Assembly: GCA_020629335.1 (NCBI GenBank)
Contig: JAHDDN010000351.1
Location: 1-5,919, forward strand
Length of the DNA stretch: 5,919 nucleotides
Reading direction: 5' to 3'
Source: Chitinophagales bacterium
Lineage (GTDB): Bacteria > Bacteroidota > Bacteroidia > Chitinophagales > UBA2359
Of the stretch, positions 5,831 through 5,919 are shown in pieces. The translations under genes and the position numbers were made by a program. Every line of letters begins with the position of its first letter. Within the stretch, counting starts at the first letter, position 1. The notes under the pieces are model-generated. The model searched no databases. It saw only the letters and a list, made by a program, of their open reading frames with translations, and was not told where the DNA came from.

Positions 5831-5905
5831 CCCAATTATTTTTTGGCCATCGTTGGGCCGACACATAGGTAGGCCCCTACAAACGATGGCCAAAAAATAA
5901 TTGGG
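5831..5905. repeat. Head palindrome of right element: 24-bp perfect arms
   Basis: The arm at 5831-5854 (starting CCCAATTATT, ending CCATCGTT) is a perfect inverted repeat of 5882-5905. The 27-bp centre (5855-5881) is a variant of the hairpin repeat found at 1841-1866 and 1891-1916. It occupies the same place as the unrelated palindrome of the left element. Confidence 0.9.
5855..5880. repeat. 26-bp hairpin repeat, copy 3, nested in the palindrome centre
   Basis: This copy matches copy 2 at 23 of 26 positions. Two of the three changes are compensatory: the fifth stem pair is G-C in copy 2 and C-G here (C5859 with G5872), so GGGCC (5855-5859) still pairs with GGCCC (5872-5876). The remaining change leaves one G-A mismatch. 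The core ACATAG loop (5863-5868) and the 3' CTAC are kept. Confidence 0.75.
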
Positions 5906-5919
5906 GAAGCCCCTAAAAA

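Larger units (their letters stand above)
5694..5916 (-). repeat. Structured MITE-like element, right copy (inverted)
   Basis: On the minus strand this 223-bp element runs from TTAGGGGCTTCCCC (5916-5903) through a large palindrome and a body of about 140 bp to CCATCCCTAAGCC (5706-5694). It is the inverted counterpart of 4007-4209. Both long-range stems are conserved: TATGTGGC (5713-5720) with GCCACATA (5807-5814), and GCTTAGGT (5741-5748) with ACCTTAGC (5782-5789, one T-T mismatch). The inner part of the body (about 5749-5775) and the palindrome differ from the left copy. Only 3 bp remain to the right before the window ends, so a target-site duplication cannot be tested fully. The visible bases do not match a simple 6-bp duplication. 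Confidence 0.85.

Noticed and set aside
5651..5893. 80-codon minus-strand open frame across the right structured element
   Set aside because: It lies entirely within repeats and the palindrome, has a low-complexity Cys/Pro-rich product with no recognisable family, and is not preserved in the left copy.
4007..5916. CRISPR array or integron cassette array
   Set aside because: There are only two long copies in inverted orientation, with no regular spacers, cas genes, integrase or attI. An attC-like ssDNA role for the palindromes remains speculation.

Overview
The window is about 5.9 kb of AT-rich bacterial DNA that looks like Bacteroidota. The grounds are indirect: the protein families (a Bacteroidota-type MoaD ending in PVSGG, a solitary galT, a TMTC-like TPR membrane protein), weak or absent Shine-Dalgarno signals before most genes, and several short GC-rich dispersed repeats in every intergenic gap. 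I cannot place it below phylum from the sequence alone.

Left half (64-3953, minus strand): three genes read leftward in the order TMTC-like GT-C membrane protein with C-terminal TPRs (3953 to 1920), DPM1-like family 2 glycosyltransferase (1782 to 1033), and zinc-ribbon class I SAM methyltransferase (1023 to 64). The last two are 9 bp apart and surely co-transcribed. The first is separated from them by 137 bp filled with a tandemly duplicated hairpin repeat. A GT2 that charges a polyprenyl phosphate with sugar, next to a multi-spanning GT-C that could use such a donor, suggests a small envelope glycosylation (possibly protein O-glycosylation) unit. This is inference.

Right half (4344-5615): galT on the plus strand and moaD on the minus strand converge with no bases between their stop codons. 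They belong to unrelated pathways (Leloir galactose metabolism and molybdenum cofactor synthesis).

The most unusual content lies between the genes. A structured element of about 200 bp occurs twice, in opposite orientations, at 4007-4209 and 5694-5916, and brackets the galT-moaD pair. Both copies share identical ends (TTAGGGGCTTCCCC and CCATCCCTAAGCC) and a conserved body, but carry completely different palindromes in a head position. The left copy is flanked exactly by the 6-bp direct repeat AATTCA, as expected of a target-site duplication. The right copy's palindrome has at its centre a third copy of the hairpin repeat found between the TPR gene and the GT2 gene, and that copy carries a compensatory base-pair change. 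I read this as a non-autonomous, MITE-like or structured-RNA/ssDNA family with an exchangeable hairpin module. No transposase or other autonomous partner is in the window.
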